From assembly GCA_050847315.1 (NCBI GenBank), contig CP193791.1: a DNA stretch of 64,000 nucleotides; one strand, 5' to 3'. The position numbers and the translations under genes are program-made. Origin of the DNA: Cedecea sp000277545. Lineage in GTDB: Bacteria; Pseudomonadota; Gammaproteobacteria; Enterobacterales; Enterobacteriaceae. The notes beneath the pieces were generated by a model. That model made no database searches and was not told the origin of the DNA. It was given only the letters and a program-made list of their open reading frames with translations. Of this stretch, positions 1 to 8,258 are shown piece by piece. Each line of letters opens with the position of its first letter. Position 1 is the first letter of the stretch.

Positions 1-287
1 TGACGAGCCTCTGTACCACGGATAAACAACGAGGAACTTTGACCAAGGCCGCCGTTCTGAGCAATATCCACGCCCGGCAATCTTCGCATCACGTCGTTTA
101 AATCTTTTGACTGCCAGCGATCGATATCTTCACGCGTAACCACCGACGTCGGCGCCAGAACGCTATTCACCGGCTGCTGAAAACGATTCGCAGTCACTAC
201 CAGGGTATTGCCAGTGTTGCTGTCCTGCGCCCAAACTGAAAAAGCCGTTGCGGACAGAGCCGTCAACAGCGAAACCTTCTTTATCAT
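1..287 (-). CDS. btuB: BtuB, vitamin B12 outer-membrane receptor (5' part, runs off the window)
   Basis: TonB-dependent outer-membrane transporter that imports cobalamin. Only the first ~96 residues are present; the rest lies beyond base 1. The N-terminus MIKKVSLLTALSATAFSVWA is a signal peptide with cleavage expected after SVWA, followed by a TonB-box-like stretch (DSNTGNTLVVTANR) and the start of the plug domain (RLPGVDIAQNGG). The start at 287 matches the usual MIKK N-terminus; an in-frame ATG three bases upstream (290) is an alternative. The gene sits downstream of a cobalamin riboswitch, so its translation should fall when adenosylcobalamin is plentiful. Divergent from trmA, as in E. coli. 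Confidence 0.96.
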   Translation of the reverse strand, partial: MIKKVSLLTALSATAFSVWAQDSNTGNTLVVTANRFQQPVNSVLAPTSVVTREDIDRWQSKDLNDVMRRLPGVDIAQNGGLGQSSSLFIRGTEAR

Positions 288-369
288 CATTTATATAAGC
301 ACCCGCTTTCGACCAGGATGCCGCAGATATGGCAAATAGCACGCGATAGCCATATCACTTGCGACGTCG

Positions 370-530
370 TTCCGGCAGGTCTTCGGGCTTGGGGGCTTAA
401 TTAAGATGAGGACTTCCCGCTTATATAAGAAAGCAGTGTCTGCATAATGCGTTCATCTTGCCGTTCCTTACCGCTGCGCGTCAGCCCCAGAATCACACTG
501 GGTTCCCTTTTAACTCTCAGGAGGCCGGAA
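370..530 (-). promoter_or_regulatory. Cobalamin (AdoCbl) riboswitch in the btuB leader
   Basis: Read on the minus strand, this stretch carries the conserved blocks of the btuB leader: the closing-stem arms GCCGGA (524-529 on the plus strand as TCCGGC's partner) and the opposite arm at 371-376, the block around GCTGACGCGCAGCGGTAAGG (plus 460-490), and the 3' block AAGCCCGAAGACCTGCC (plus 374-390). It lies about 80 bases upstream of the btuB start. By family knowledge it binds adenosylcobalamin and hides the btuB ribosome-binding site. The P1 pairing and the order of the blocks are seen directly; ligand specificity is inferred from btuB. Confidence 0.93.
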
Positions 531-598
531 AAGCCATGCTACCGTTAGGCTTATACGGATGTCCAGACTTCCGGCTGAACTTCTTAACGCGATCGGGC

Positions 599-626
599 TG
601 GACATCCCGGGTCGAATCCCTACAAT
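599..626 (+). promoter_or_regulatory. Probable trmA promoter
   Basis: TGGACA (599-604) and TACAAT (621-626) are spaced by 16 bp and are followed by a GC-rich discriminator (CGCCGCG). A GC-rich discriminator is typical of promoters under stringent control, which fits a tRNA-modification gene. The transcript would start about 40 bases upstream of trmA. Prediction by eye. Confidence 0.55.
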
Positions 627-668
627 CGCCGCGTAGTTTGTATTCATTGACCGACTGGATGGCTAGCC

Positions 669-1769
669 ATGACCCCTGAACACCTCCCGACAGATCAGTA
701 CGACGCGCAACTGGCGGAAAAAGTCACTCGCCTCGAAGGCATGATGGCGCCTTTTGCCGCACCGGCCCCGGAGGTATTCCGCTCACCGGTAAGTCACTAC
801 CGCATGCGAGCTGAGTTCCGCATCTGGCATGAAGGTGATGACCTGTATCACATCATGTTCGATCAGCAGACTAAAAGCCGTATCCGGGTCAACAGCTTCC
901 CGGCGGCCAGCGAGCTGATTAACGCCCTGATGCCAGCTATGCTGGATGGCGTCCGCGATATTCCAGCCCTGCGCCACAAGCTGTTCCAGATTGACTACCT
1001 GACTACCCTGAGCAATCAGGCCGTGGTGTCTTTGCTCTACCACCGCAAGCTGGATGATGAATGGCAGCAGCATGCCGAGGCGCTGCGCGACAGCCTGCGC
1101 GCCCGCGGCTTTAACGTGCATTTGATTGGCCGTGCAACAAAAACCAAGATTGAGCTGGACCAGGATTTTATCGACGAACGCCTGCCGGTTGCCGGTAAAG
1201 AGATGATTTACCGCCAGGTTGAGAACAGCTTCACTCAGCCAAACGCGGCCATGAATATTCAGATGCTAGAATGGGCGCTGAGCGCGACAGAAAATTCAAG
1301 CGGCGACCTGCTGGAACTCTACTGCGGGAACGGCAACTTCTCGCTGGCTCTGGCCCGCAACTTCGACCGTGTGCTGGCGACCGAAATCGCTAAACCGTCC
1401 GTGGCTGCGGCGCAGTACAACATCGCAGCCAACAATATTGATAACGTGCAGATTATCCGCATGGCGGCGGAAGAGTTTACCCAGGCGATGAACGGCGTAA
1501 GGGAGTTTAACCGCCTGCAGGGAATCGATCTCAAAAGCTATCAGTGCGAAACCATTTTTGTCGATCCGCCGCGCAGCGGCCTGGATGCTGACACGGTAAA
1601 AATGGTGCAGGCCTACCCGCACATCCTTTATATCTCCTGCAATCCACAGACGCTGTGCGAGAACCTGGAAACATTATCCCAGACTCACAGCATCACCCGT
1701 CTGGCGCTGTTTGATCAGTTCCCGTACACGCATCACATGGAATGCGGCGTACTGCTCACGCGCAAATAG
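669..1769 (+). CDS. trmA: TrmA, tRNA (uracil-54,C5)-methyltransferase
   Basis: Makes ribothymidine at position 54 in the T-loop of tRNAs using S-adenosylmethionine; also methylates tmRNA in E. coli. At 366 residues it has the standard length. The SAM-binding motif LLELYCGNGNFSLAL is near residues 213-227, the DPPR motif (FVDPPRSGLD) near 298, and the catalytic nucleophile Cys324 lies in YISCNPQTLC; the general base Glu358 is in HHMECG. The ATG at 669 gives the usual MTPEHLPT N-terminus. It is a monocistronic gene followed by a strong terminator shared with the convergent yijD. Confidence 0.98.
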   Translation: MTPEHLPTDQYDAQLAEKVTRLEGMMAPFAAPAPEVFRSPVSHYRMRAEFRIWHEGDDLYHIMFDQQTKSRIRVNSFPAASELINALMPAMLDGVRDIPALRHKLFQIDYLTTLSNQAVVSLLYHRKLDDEWQQHAEALRDSLRARGFNVHLIGRATKTKIELDQDFIDERLPVAGKEMIYRQVENSFTQPNAAMNIQMLEWALSATENSSGDLLELYCGNGNFSLALARNFDRVLATEIAKPSVAAAQYNIAANNIDNVQIIRMAAEEFTQAMNGVREFNRLQGIDLKSYQCETIFVDPPRSGLDADTVKMVQAYPHILYISCNPQTLCENLETLSQTHSITRLALFDQFPYTHHMECGVLLTRK

Positions 1770-1795
1770 AAAAAGGACGCCTCGGCGTCCTTTTT
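1770..1795. terminator. Bidirectional terminator between trmA and yijD
   Basis: GGACGCC-TC-GGCGTCC stem flanked by five A on the left and five T on the right, so it works for trmA on the plus strand and for yijD on the minus strand. Confidence 0.9.
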
Positions 1796-1809
1796 GCTAT
1801 TTATCGGGC

Positions 1810-2166
1810 TTACTCAGCCGCTTCTGATTTGCGGGAGCGAACTTTAAACAAAATCCAGAACAGCACAACCACCGACAGAATCGAAGGGATAAAGTTAGAG
1901 CCAATCGCCGGGTATTCAACGCGAACCACTGAACTATAAAGCAACACACCTAACACAAAACAGGCTGCAGCAAGGCTCGGTAACCCAACCGGCATCGTAC
2001 GGTTCTGATAGCGCTGATGCAGGCAACAAACCGCCAGCACCAGAGCAATAATAGGAAATATCGAGAACGGAACAACCGAGCTGAACAGCGCGGCAAAAGA
2101 TCCGTTAATCGACAGACCAGCGATTAACGCCAGCGCCAGCGTACCTCTATCTTGTAACTGTTTCAT
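1810..2166 (-). CDS. yijD: YijD, small inner-membrane protein of unknown function
   Basis: A 119-residue hydrophobic protein with about four predicted membrane segments (around residues 10-30, 33-50, 64-82 and 90-108) and a short basic C-terminus. It belongs to the YijD family of conserved enterobacterial membrane proteins; the biochemical role is not known. The start at ATG 2166 is chosen because it has an AAGGA-type ribosome-binding site and gives the family length; a GTG overlapping the fabR stop is a less likely start. It follows fabR with an 11-base gap and is almost certainly co-transcribed with it. Confidence 0.93.
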   Translation of the reverse strand: MKQLQDRGTLALALIAGLSINGSFAALFSSVVPFSIFPIIALVLAVCCLHQRYQNRTMPVGLPSLAAACFVLGVLLYSSVVRVEYPAIGSNFIPSILSVVVLFWILFKVRSRKSEAAE

Positions 2167-2177
2167 TGCTCGTTCCT

Positions 2178-2819
2178 TCACTCTTCGGATAAATGAGCCA
2201 GTGCCATTTTTTCTTGTTCCCGGCGATACCAGTAGTAAGCCCCTTTCGAGATCATACGTAGCTGCAACACCAGTCGCTCTTCGAGCTGGCGACGCTGTTC
2301 AATATCAACGTCCAGCGCTTCGGCACCTGCACTAAAAACAATCGTGACCATCGCTTCCGCCTGCGCTTCAGTGAAGCTGCGAGGCATGCGATTTTCGAGT
2401 TCTAAATAGTCGGCAAGTTCCGCAATAAAGTGCTGAATTTCACGGGCAACCGCGGCACGAAACGCCGCAGACGTGCCTGAACGTTCACGTAACAACAGGC
2501 GGAAAGCGTTAGGGTTATTGCCGATAAACTCCATGAACGTTGACACTGAGGTACGGATCACGCTGCCGCCTTTGGCGATGCGCTGCCGCGCCTGCCGCAT
2601 TAACTGCCGCAGCATCAGGCCACTTTCGTCTACCATTGTAAGACCGAGTTCATCAACATCGCGGAAATGGCGATAAAATGACGTTGGCGCAATACCGGCT
2701 TCGCGGGCAACTTCACGCAGGCTCAGGCTGGCAAAGCTTCTTTCGGCGCTTAGCTGGCTAAATGCCGCCTCGACTAAAGAACGCCTGGTTCTCTCTTTTT
2801 GTTGCGCTCTTACACCCAT
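2178..2819 (-). CDS. fabR: FabR, TetR-family repressor of unsaturated fatty-acid genes
   Basis: DNA-binding repressor that, in E. coli, senses the balance of saturated and unsaturated acyl chains and represses fabB and fabA. The 213-residue product starts MGVRAQQKERTRRSL and has a TetR helix-turn-helix near residues 25-50 (LREVAREAGIAPTSFYRHF), with the C-terminal part forming the ligand and dimer domain. ATG 2819 is chosen to match the family N-terminus; an adjacent in-frame ATG (2822) has equal access to the ribosome site AAGGATTCAGG. A TTG further upstream is possible but less likely. First gene of a fabR-yijD unit, divergent from sthA. Confidence 0.95.
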   Translation of the reverse strand: MGVRAQQKERTRRSLVEAAFSQLSAERSFASLSLREVAREAGIAPTSFYRHFRDVDELGLTMVDESGLMLRQLMRQARQRIAKGGSVIRTSVSTFMEFIGNNPNAFRLLLRERSGTSAAFRAAVAREIQHFIAELADYLELENRMPRSFTEAQAEAMVTIVFSAGAEALDVDIEQRRQLEERLVLQLRMISKGAYYWYRREQEKMALAHLSEE

Positions 2820-3015
2820 CATATTGCCTGAATCCTTCAAACAGAGCTGGAACTATATCAGAGAATCAAGCTACCGCTTTTATAGTGTATTGTGAATGAT
2901 TGTTTACGGAACATTGACCTGCCCAGGCGGGAAAAAGCACAACGAGAATTGGGGAAATTCCTGGTTGATGTTACCATCGTGTTGCCTTTATGTATAAAAA
3001 CAGGTAAGCCTTACC

Positions 3016-4416
3016 ATGCCACAAACCTACGATTATGACGCAATAGTGATTGGTTCCGGTCCCGGAGGCGAAGGTGCCGCCATGGGGCTGGTGAAACAAG
3101 GAGCCAGGGTAGCGGTGATTGAGCGCTACCACAATGTCGGCGGCGGTTGCACCCATTGGGGCACCATCCCTTCGAAAGCCCTCCGCCACGCCGTCAGCCG
3201 CATTATTGAATTCAATCAAAACCCGCTCTACAGCGACCACACTCACCTTCTCCGCTCCTCTTTTGCCGACATCCTGAACCACGCCGACAGCGTGATTAAC
3301 CAGCAAACCCGCATGCGCCAGGGCTTTTACGAGCGTAACCGCTGCGAGATGCTGCAGGGCGATGCGCACTTTGTGGATGAGCACACTGTCGAGCTTCTGT
3401 GCCACGATGGGTCGGTCGAAACCTACACCGCCGAGAAGTTTGTCATTGCCTGCGGTTCTCGCCCTTACCGCCCGCCAGAAGTTGATTTTACCCACCCACG
3501 TATCTACGACAGCGACTCAATTCTCAGCCTGCATCACGAACCGCGCCATGTGATCATCTATGGTGCCGGGGTGATCGGCTGTGAGTACGCATCGATCTTC
3601 CGCGGGATGAACGTCAAAGTTGATCTGATCAACACTCGCGATCGCCTGCTGGCTTTCCTCGATCAGGAAATGTCGGATTCACTTTCCTATCACTTCTGGA
3701 ACAGCGGCGTGGTTATTCGCCACAACGAAGAGTTTGAGAAGATTGAAGGCGTGGACGACGGCGTGATTGTTTCTCTGAAGTCCGGCAAAAAAGTGAAGGC
3801 GGATTGCCTGCTTTACGCCAACGGACGTACCGGGAATACAGATTCACTGGCGCTGGAAAATATCGGGCTCGAAGCCGACAGCCGTGGACTCATCAAGGTC
3901 AACAGCATGTACCAGACCGCGCTGCCGCATATTTACGCGGTGGGCGACGTGATCGGTTATCCAAGCCTGGCTTCAGCAGCCTACGATCAAGGCCGTATCG
4001 CCGCTCAGGCGCTGGTGAAAGGGGAAGCCACGGGGCATCTGATCGAAGACATTCCGACCGGCATCTACACCATTCCAGAAATCAGCTCCGTGGGCAAAAC
4101 GGAACAACAGCTAACCTCGATGAAAGTACCTTACGAAGTGGGCCGGGCGCAGTTTAAACATCTCGCGCGGGCGCAAATCGTGGGTATGAACGTTGGGACG
4201 CTGAAAATTCTGTTCCACCGTGAGACGAAAGAAATTCTGGGGATCCACTGCTTTGGCGAGCGCGCGGCCGAAATCATTCACATCGGCCAGGCGATTATGG
4301 AGCAGAAAGGTGGCGGTAACACCATTGAGTACTTCGTTAACACCACCTTTAACTACCCAACAATGGCGGAAGCCTATCGGGTAGCGGCGCTTAACGGCTT
4401 AAATCGCCTGTTTTAG
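3016..4416 (+). CDS. sthA: SthA (UdhA), soluble pyridine nucleotide transhydrogenase
   Basis: Flavoprotein that transfers hydride from NADPH to NAD+ in the cytoplasm, dissipating excess NADPH. The 466-residue product has an N-terminal FAD-binding motif GSGPGGEGAA (residues 13-22), an NAD(P)-binding motif GAGVIGCEYA near 183-192, and a C-terminal dimerisation domain. It belongs to the disulfide oxidoreductase fold, but the redox pair is broken: the usual CxxxxC reads GGGCTHWGTIPSK, with Thr in place of the second Cys, which is the known signature of soluble transhydrogenases. Its 3' end overlaps the convergent oxyR by 18 bases. Confidence 0.98.
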   Translation: MPQTYDYDAIVIGSGPGGEGAAMGLVKQGARVAVIERYHNVGGGCTHWGTIPSKALRHAVSRIIEFNQNPLYSDHTHLLRSSFADILNHADSVINQQTRMRQGFYERNRCEMLQGDAHFVDEHTVELLCHDGSVETYTAEKFVIACGSRPYRPPEVDFTHPRIYDSDSILSLHHEPRHVIIYGAGVIGCEYASIFRGMNVKVDLINTRDRLLAFLDQEMSDSLSYHFWNSGVVIRHNEEFEKIEGVDDGVIVSLKSGKKVKADCLLYANGRTGNTDSLALENIGLEADSRGLIKVNSMYQTALPHIYAVGDVIGYPSLASAAYDQGRIAAQALVKGEATGHLIEDIPTGIYTIPEISSVGKTEQQLTSMKVPYEVGRAQFKHLARAQIVGMNVGTLKILFHRETKEILGIHCFGERAAEIIHIGQAIMEQKGGGNTIEYFVNTTFNYPTMAEAYRVAALNGLNRLF

Positions 4417-5316
4417 CGCTGAGTCGAAATGGCCATCCATCTGCGTACGGATGGCCTCTGCCAGCTGCTCATAGCGGCTGCGCAGCGGTGATCCCGGACG
4501 ATAAACCAGGCCGACGGTACGACGCGGTTCTGGTTTATAACACGGCAGATAAACTACGCCGTCTCGCTGGCGTTCATGCGGCACAGCCAGGGCTGGCAAA
4601 AGCGTGATGCCACTTCCTGCAGCCACCATGTTACGCAGCGTCTCTAAGCTTGTTGCCCGGAAATGGGTATCTTCATCCGCACCCGCTTCAAAGCAAAAGC
4701 CCATAGCCTGATCGCGCAGGCAGTGCCCGTCTTCCAGCATCAGCAGCTTTTCACCGGCCAGATCGGACATCGGCACGCGGTCACGGTTCGCCCACGGGTG
4801 ATCCTGATAAACCGCCAGCACCATCGGCTCATCAAACAGCGGCACCTCGATAAACGCTTCGCTCTCTTTTACCAGCGCCAGAATGGCACAGTCCAGCTTG
4901 CCGCTGTCGAGCTGCGCCAGCAGTTGATGGGTCTGGGCTTCATGCAGATACATTTCCAGCTTAGGGAAAGTCTGATGCAGCATAGGAATAATTTGCGGCA
5001 GCAGGTAAGGCCCCACGGTTGGGATCAGGCCAATATGCAGCGGGCCGGACATGGCTTCGCCCTGCTGGCTTGCCATCTCTTTCAGTACTTTGACTTCACG
5101 CAGCACCGTCCGCGCCTGATCCACCAGCAGCAACCCCGCCTGGGTGAACAGCACTTTACGGCTGGTACGCTCCAGCAGCATAACGCCCAGTTCATCTTCC
5201 AGCTTGCGAATCTGGCCGCTCAGGGTCGGCTGGCTAACGTGACAGGCATCCGCTGCCCGACGAAAATGGCGGTGCTCGGCCAGCGCCACCAGGTATTCAA
5301 GATCTCGAATATTCAT
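4399..5316 (-). CDS. oxyR: OxyR, peroxide-sensing LysR-type regulator
   Basis: Transcription factor that activates the hydrogen-peroxide response (katG, ahpC, dps, oxyS in E. coli). At 305 residues it has full length, with an N-terminal winged helix (NIRDLEYLVALAEHRHFRRA; helix-turn-helix ~18-37) and a C-terminal sensor domain. The redox-active pair corresponding to Cys199 and Cys208 is present in GHCLRDQAMGFCF. Divergent from oxyS, with OxyR-type sites between them, so autoregulation is expected. The last 18 bases overlap the end of sthA on the other strand. Confidence 0.98.
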   Translation of the reverse strand: MNIRDLEYLVALAEHRHFRRAADACHVSQPTLSGQIRKLEDELGVMLLERTSRKVLFTQAGLLLVDQARTVLREVKVLKEMASQQGEAMSGPLHIGLIPTVGPYLLPQIIPMLHQTFPKLEMYLHEAQTHQLLAQLDSGKLDCAILALVKESEAFIEVPLFDEPMVLAVYQDHPWANRDRVPMSDLAGEKLLMLEDGHCLRDQAMGFCFEAGADEDTHFRATSLETLRNMVAAGSGITLLPALAVPHERQRDGVVYLPCYKPEPRRTVGLVYRPGSPLRSRYEQLAEAIRTQMDGHFDSALKQAI

Positions 5317-5336
5317 TCTCTATCCTCCTGCGCCAC

Positions 5337-5385
5337 GATAGTTCATGGCGATAGATAGCATAGCAACGAACGATTATCCCTATCA
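5337..5385. promoter_or_regulatory. OxyR-binding region between oxyR and oxyS
   Basis: Repeated ATAG/CTAT elements (ATAG at 5339, 5351, 5355 and 5360; CTAT at 5380) match the spaced ATAG-CTAT pattern of OxyR operators, and the surrounding bases closely resemble the E. coli oxyR-oxyS control region from memory. The exact register of the four half-sites is not certain. Confidence 0.7.
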
Positions 5386-5412
5386 AGCAATGTTGGTGAA
5401 TAATAGCCAGCA

Positions 5413-5540
5413 ACAGCAAGGCGCATCGCTCTGACTTACCCCAGAACGACGCGCGGCTGCAGAGACTCTCTGTTCTCTGAACCTGACGAATTATTAAAGC
5501 CAACGTGAACTTTTAGCGGACAGTATGTCCGCTTTTTTTT
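5413..5540 (+). ncRNA. oxyS: OxyS, peroxide-induced small regulatory RNA
   Basis: The 3' half is unmistakable: a linker containing AAAGCCAACGTGAACTTTT (5495-5513) followed by the hairpin GCGGACAGTATGTCCGC and a run of eight T (to 5540). It lies in the expected place, divergent from oxyR and ahead of the 3' end of argH. A -10-like AATAAT at 5399-5404 suggests a start near 5413; the 5' end is an estimate, giving about 128 nt against 109 nt in E. coli. The 5' half (5413-5490) differs from the E. coli sequence. OxyS acts through Hfq on several mRNAs by known biology. Confidence 0.88.
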
Positions 5541-5558
5541 GTTCAAATTTCGAGGGGA

Positions 5559-6932
5559 TTAGACCAGGCGCTGTTTCGCGTCGGCGATAGCCTGAGCAAC
5601 CTGCTTAGGTGAAACACCGCCTTTCGCGGCGCGCTTGTCGAGGCAGGATTGCAACGACAGAATCGGATAAACATCGTCGCCAATAACCGCGCTGAATTTC
5701 TGCAGGTCGGCCAGGGTTAAGGCTTCCAGCGCTTTACCTTGTTTAATTGCTTCCACGACAGCCTCGCCGACAATGTGGTGAGCTTCACGGAACGGCACGC
5801 CTTTAGCAACAAGGTAATCCGCCAGCTCGGTGGCGTTGGCATAGCCTTGCTCAGCGGCTTCCTGGCAGCGAGGACGTTTAACCTGAATGCCGTCCAGCAC
5901 CAGCACGGACATATGCAGACAATCAAGCCAGGTATCGAGGGCGTCGAACAGGCCTTCTTTGTCTTCCTGCATATCTTTGTTATACGCCAGCGGCAGGCCT
6001 TTGAGGGTCATCATCATGCCGGTCAGGGCGCCCTGCACGCGGCCGCACTTGCCGCGGATCAGCTCCAGCGCATCCGGGTTTTTCTTCTGCGGCATCAGGG
6101 AGGAACCAGAAGTCACGCGATCGGACAGCTCAACAAAACCGGCCTCCCCGGTGTTGAAGAAGATCAGATCTTCTGCAAAACGGGACAGGTGAACCATGCC
6201 GATAGAAGCGTTGGACAGCAGTTCCAGCACATGATCGCGGTCAGAAACGCTGTCGAGGCTATTGCGGGTCGCGGAAGCAAAACCTAACCAGCCGGCAAGC
6301 TGTTCGCGGTCAATTTCATAGGCGGTGCCTGCCAGCGCGCCGCTGCCCAGCGGGCTGACGTCCAGGCGCTGCAGAGTGCTTTGTAAACGGCTTTCATCGC
6401 GCGCCAGCATCTCGAAGTACGCCAGGCACCAGTGAGCAAAAGTGACCGGCTGCGCGCGCTGCAGGTGTGTATAACCCGGCATCACCGCATCCTGATTGGC
6501 TTCGGCTGTTTCAATTAATGCTTGCTGTACCTGGCGGGTGGCAGCCAGCAGCTCGCTGATTTGCATTTTGCACCACAGCTTCAGGTCGGTGGCGACCTGA
6601 TCGTTGCGGCTACGGCCAGTGTGGAGTTTTTTACCCAGCGCACCGACTTTATCGATCAGCTTGCCTTCCACCCAGCTGTGAATATCTTCCGCGTCGCTTT
6701 CCAGAATAGCCTGCGGGTTAACCTGCACTTCTTCCAGCAAGACTTTCAGGGCCTGCTCAAGCTGCTGTTGCTCAGCTTCAGTCAGCACGCCCACGGTGAC
6801 CAACGCTTTGGACCAGGCGACAGAACCTACGATGTCTTGCTCAGCCAGGCGATAGTCAAAGCGTAAAGAGTCATTGAATTGCTTAAACCGTTGATCGGCT
6901 GCCTGAGTAAAACGCCCACCCCAAAGTGCCAT
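5559..6932 (-). CDS. argH: ArgH, argininosuccinate lyase
   Basis: Last step of arginine synthesis: splits argininosuccinate to arginine and fumarate. The 457-residue product has the fumarase/aspartase-superfamily signature GSSLMPQKKNPD near residues 275-286, containing the catalytic serine loop, and the HTGRSRNDQ block near 104-112. ATG 6932 is preferred over an in-frame ATG six bases upstream because it has GGAG at a 7-base spacing and the family N-terminus MALWGGRF. Last gene of argCBGH; a 78-base gap containing a large hairpin separates it from argG. Confidence 0.97.
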   Translation of the reverse strand: MALWGGRFTQAADQRFKQFNDSLRFDYRLAEQDIVGSVAWSKALVTVGVLTEAEQQQLEQALKVLLEEVQVNPQAILESDAEDIHSWVEGKLIDKVGALGKKLHTGRSRNDQVATDLKLWCKMQISELLAATRQVQQALIETAEANQDAVMPGYTHLQRAQPVTFAHWCLAYFEMLARDESRLQSTLQRLDVSPLGSGALAGTAYEIDREQLAGWLGFASATRNSLDSVSDRDHVLELLSNASIGMVHLSRFAEDLIFFNTGEAGFVELSDRVTSGSSLMPQKKNPDALELIRGKCGRVQGALTGMMMTLKGLPLAYNKDMQEDKEGLFDALDTWLDCLHMSVLVLDGIQVKRPRCQEAAEQGYANATELADYLVAKGVPFREAHHIVGEAVVEAIKQGKALEALTLADLQKFSAVIGDDVYPILSLQSCLDKRAAKGGVSPKQVAQAIADAKQRLV

Positions 6933-6968
6933 AGTCATGCTCCATTCATCATATTGATATTCGTTTGC

Positions 6969-7003
6969 CCCTCACGCATTCCCGGCCTGGGAACACGTGA
7001 GGG
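6969..7003 (-). repeat. Large interrupted hairpin between argG and argH
   Basis: Outer stem CCCTCACG/CGTGAGGG (6969-6976 with 6996-7003) and inner stem TTCCC/GGGAA (6979-6983 with 6989-6993), with a two-base internal loop on each side and a five-base apical loop. No T-run follows on the minus strand, so it is not a simple terminator. It starts 7 bases past the argG stop. It could stabilise the upstream mRNA or reduce read-through into argH; both are inference. Confidence 0.75.
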
Positions 7004-7010
7004 TAAAAAA

Positions 7011-8228
7011 TTACTTCTTAAGTTCGTTCAGCGCACGGATACGGGAAGAGAGCGAGAACAGACGGATAAAGCCGCCCGCGTGGCTGTGATCGTAAACTTC
7101 ATCTTCGCCAAAGGTCGCAAACTCTTCGCTGTAGAGGCTGTTCGGGGATTTTTTCTGAATCGCCGTCACCTGGCCTTTATACAGCTGCAGCACAACTTCG
7201 CCGTTCACTTCTTCCGCCAGCGACTCGGCAGATGCCTGCAGAGATTTACGCAGAGGTGCAAACCAGCGGCCATCGTACACAACGTAGGACATTTCGAGAC
7301 CCAACTGCTCACGCCATTTGAAAGAGTCACGATCCAGCACCAGCTGCTCAACGCCACGCAGAGCAGCCATCATAATGGTGCCCCCTGGGGTTTCATAGCA
7401 ACCACGAGACTTAATACCCACCAGACGGTTTTCAACGATATCGATACGGCCAATACCGTGCCTGGCCCCGATAGCGTTCAGGGTTTCCAGACACTTGAAT
7501 GGGCTCATCGCTTCGCCGTTCACGGCCACAACCTTGCCCTGCTTAACGGTCACAGTGACCTGTTCAGCCTGATCCGGCGCTTCCTGCGGGTCAACGGTCC
7601 ACACCCAACAGTCTTTGTTCGGGGCATTCCACGGGCTTTCCAGCACGCCGCCTTCGGTAGAAATGTGCCAGGCGTTTTCGTCACGGCTGTAGATTTTTTC
7701 CAGTGAGGCAGTCGTCGGGATATCACGCTCTTTCAGGTAATCGAGCAGCGCTTCACGGGAACGCAGGTTCCACTCACGCCACGGGGCAACAACCTTCAGA
7801 TGCGGAGCCAGCGCGGCCCAGGTAGATTCAAAACGCACCTGGTCGTTACCTTTACCGGTCGCACCGTGGCACAGCGCATCTGCGCCCACTTTATTCGCCA
7901 CATCCACCAGCGCTTTAGCGATCAGCGGACGCGCCATAGAAGTGCCGAGCAGATAGCTTCCTTCGTACAGCGCCCCGGTCTGCAGCACAGGGTAAACATA
8001 GTCGCTGATAAACTCTTCACGCGCATCGACCACGTAGCACTCAGAAGCCCCGGAGCGCAGCGCTTTCTGCTCAACGCCTTTCAGATCTTCACGATCCTGA
8101 CCGATATCCACCACGCAGGCGACCACTTCGCAGCCGCCGTAGTTCTCTTTCAGCCATGGAATGATGGCTGAAGTGTCGAGGCCGCCAGAGTATGCGAGAA
8201 CGATTTTTTTGATGCCGTGATTTTGCAT
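7011..8228 (-). CDS. argG: ArgG, argininosuccinate synthase (short, ~400-residue type)
   Basis: Joins citrulline and aspartate with ATP to give argininosuccinate, directly before ArgH. The ATP-pyrophosphatase P-loop is AYSGGLDTSA near residues 13-22, and the citrulline/aspartate-binding block GATGKGNDQVRFE is near 120-132. At 405 residues it is the short form common in many bacteria, whereas the E. coli K-12 ArgG is a 447-residue protein encoded away from argCBH. It lies inside the operon between argB (30-base gap) and argH. Acquisition versus retention of an ancestral arrangement cannot be settled here. Confidence 0.96.
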   Translation of the reverse strand: MQNHGIKKIVLAYSGGLDTSAIIPWLKENYGGCEVVACVVDIGQDREDLKGVEQKALRSGASECYVVDAREEFISDYVYPVLQTGALYEGSYLLGTSMARPLIAKALVDVANKVGADALCHGATGKGNDQVRFESTWAALAPHLKVVAPWREWNLRSREALLDYLKERDIPTTASLEKIYSRDENAWHISTEGGVLESPWNAPNKDCWVWTVDPQEAPDQAEQVTVTVKQGKVVAVNGEAMSPFKCLETLNAIGARHGIGRIDIVENRLVGIKSRGCYETPGGTIMMAALRGVEQLVLDRDSFKWREQLGLEMSYVVYDGRWFAPLRKSLQASAESLAEEVNGEVVLQLYKGQVTAIQKKSPNSLYSEEFATFGEDEVYDHSHAGGFIRLFSLSSRIRALNELKK

Positions 8229-8258
8229 TGTCTTGTCCTTGTTAAAACTATTCTTTGT

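Noticed and set aside
458..679. 73-codon plus-strand open frame overlapping the btuB leader
   Set aside because: It runs through the cobalamin riboswitch and the trmA promoter and resembles no protein.
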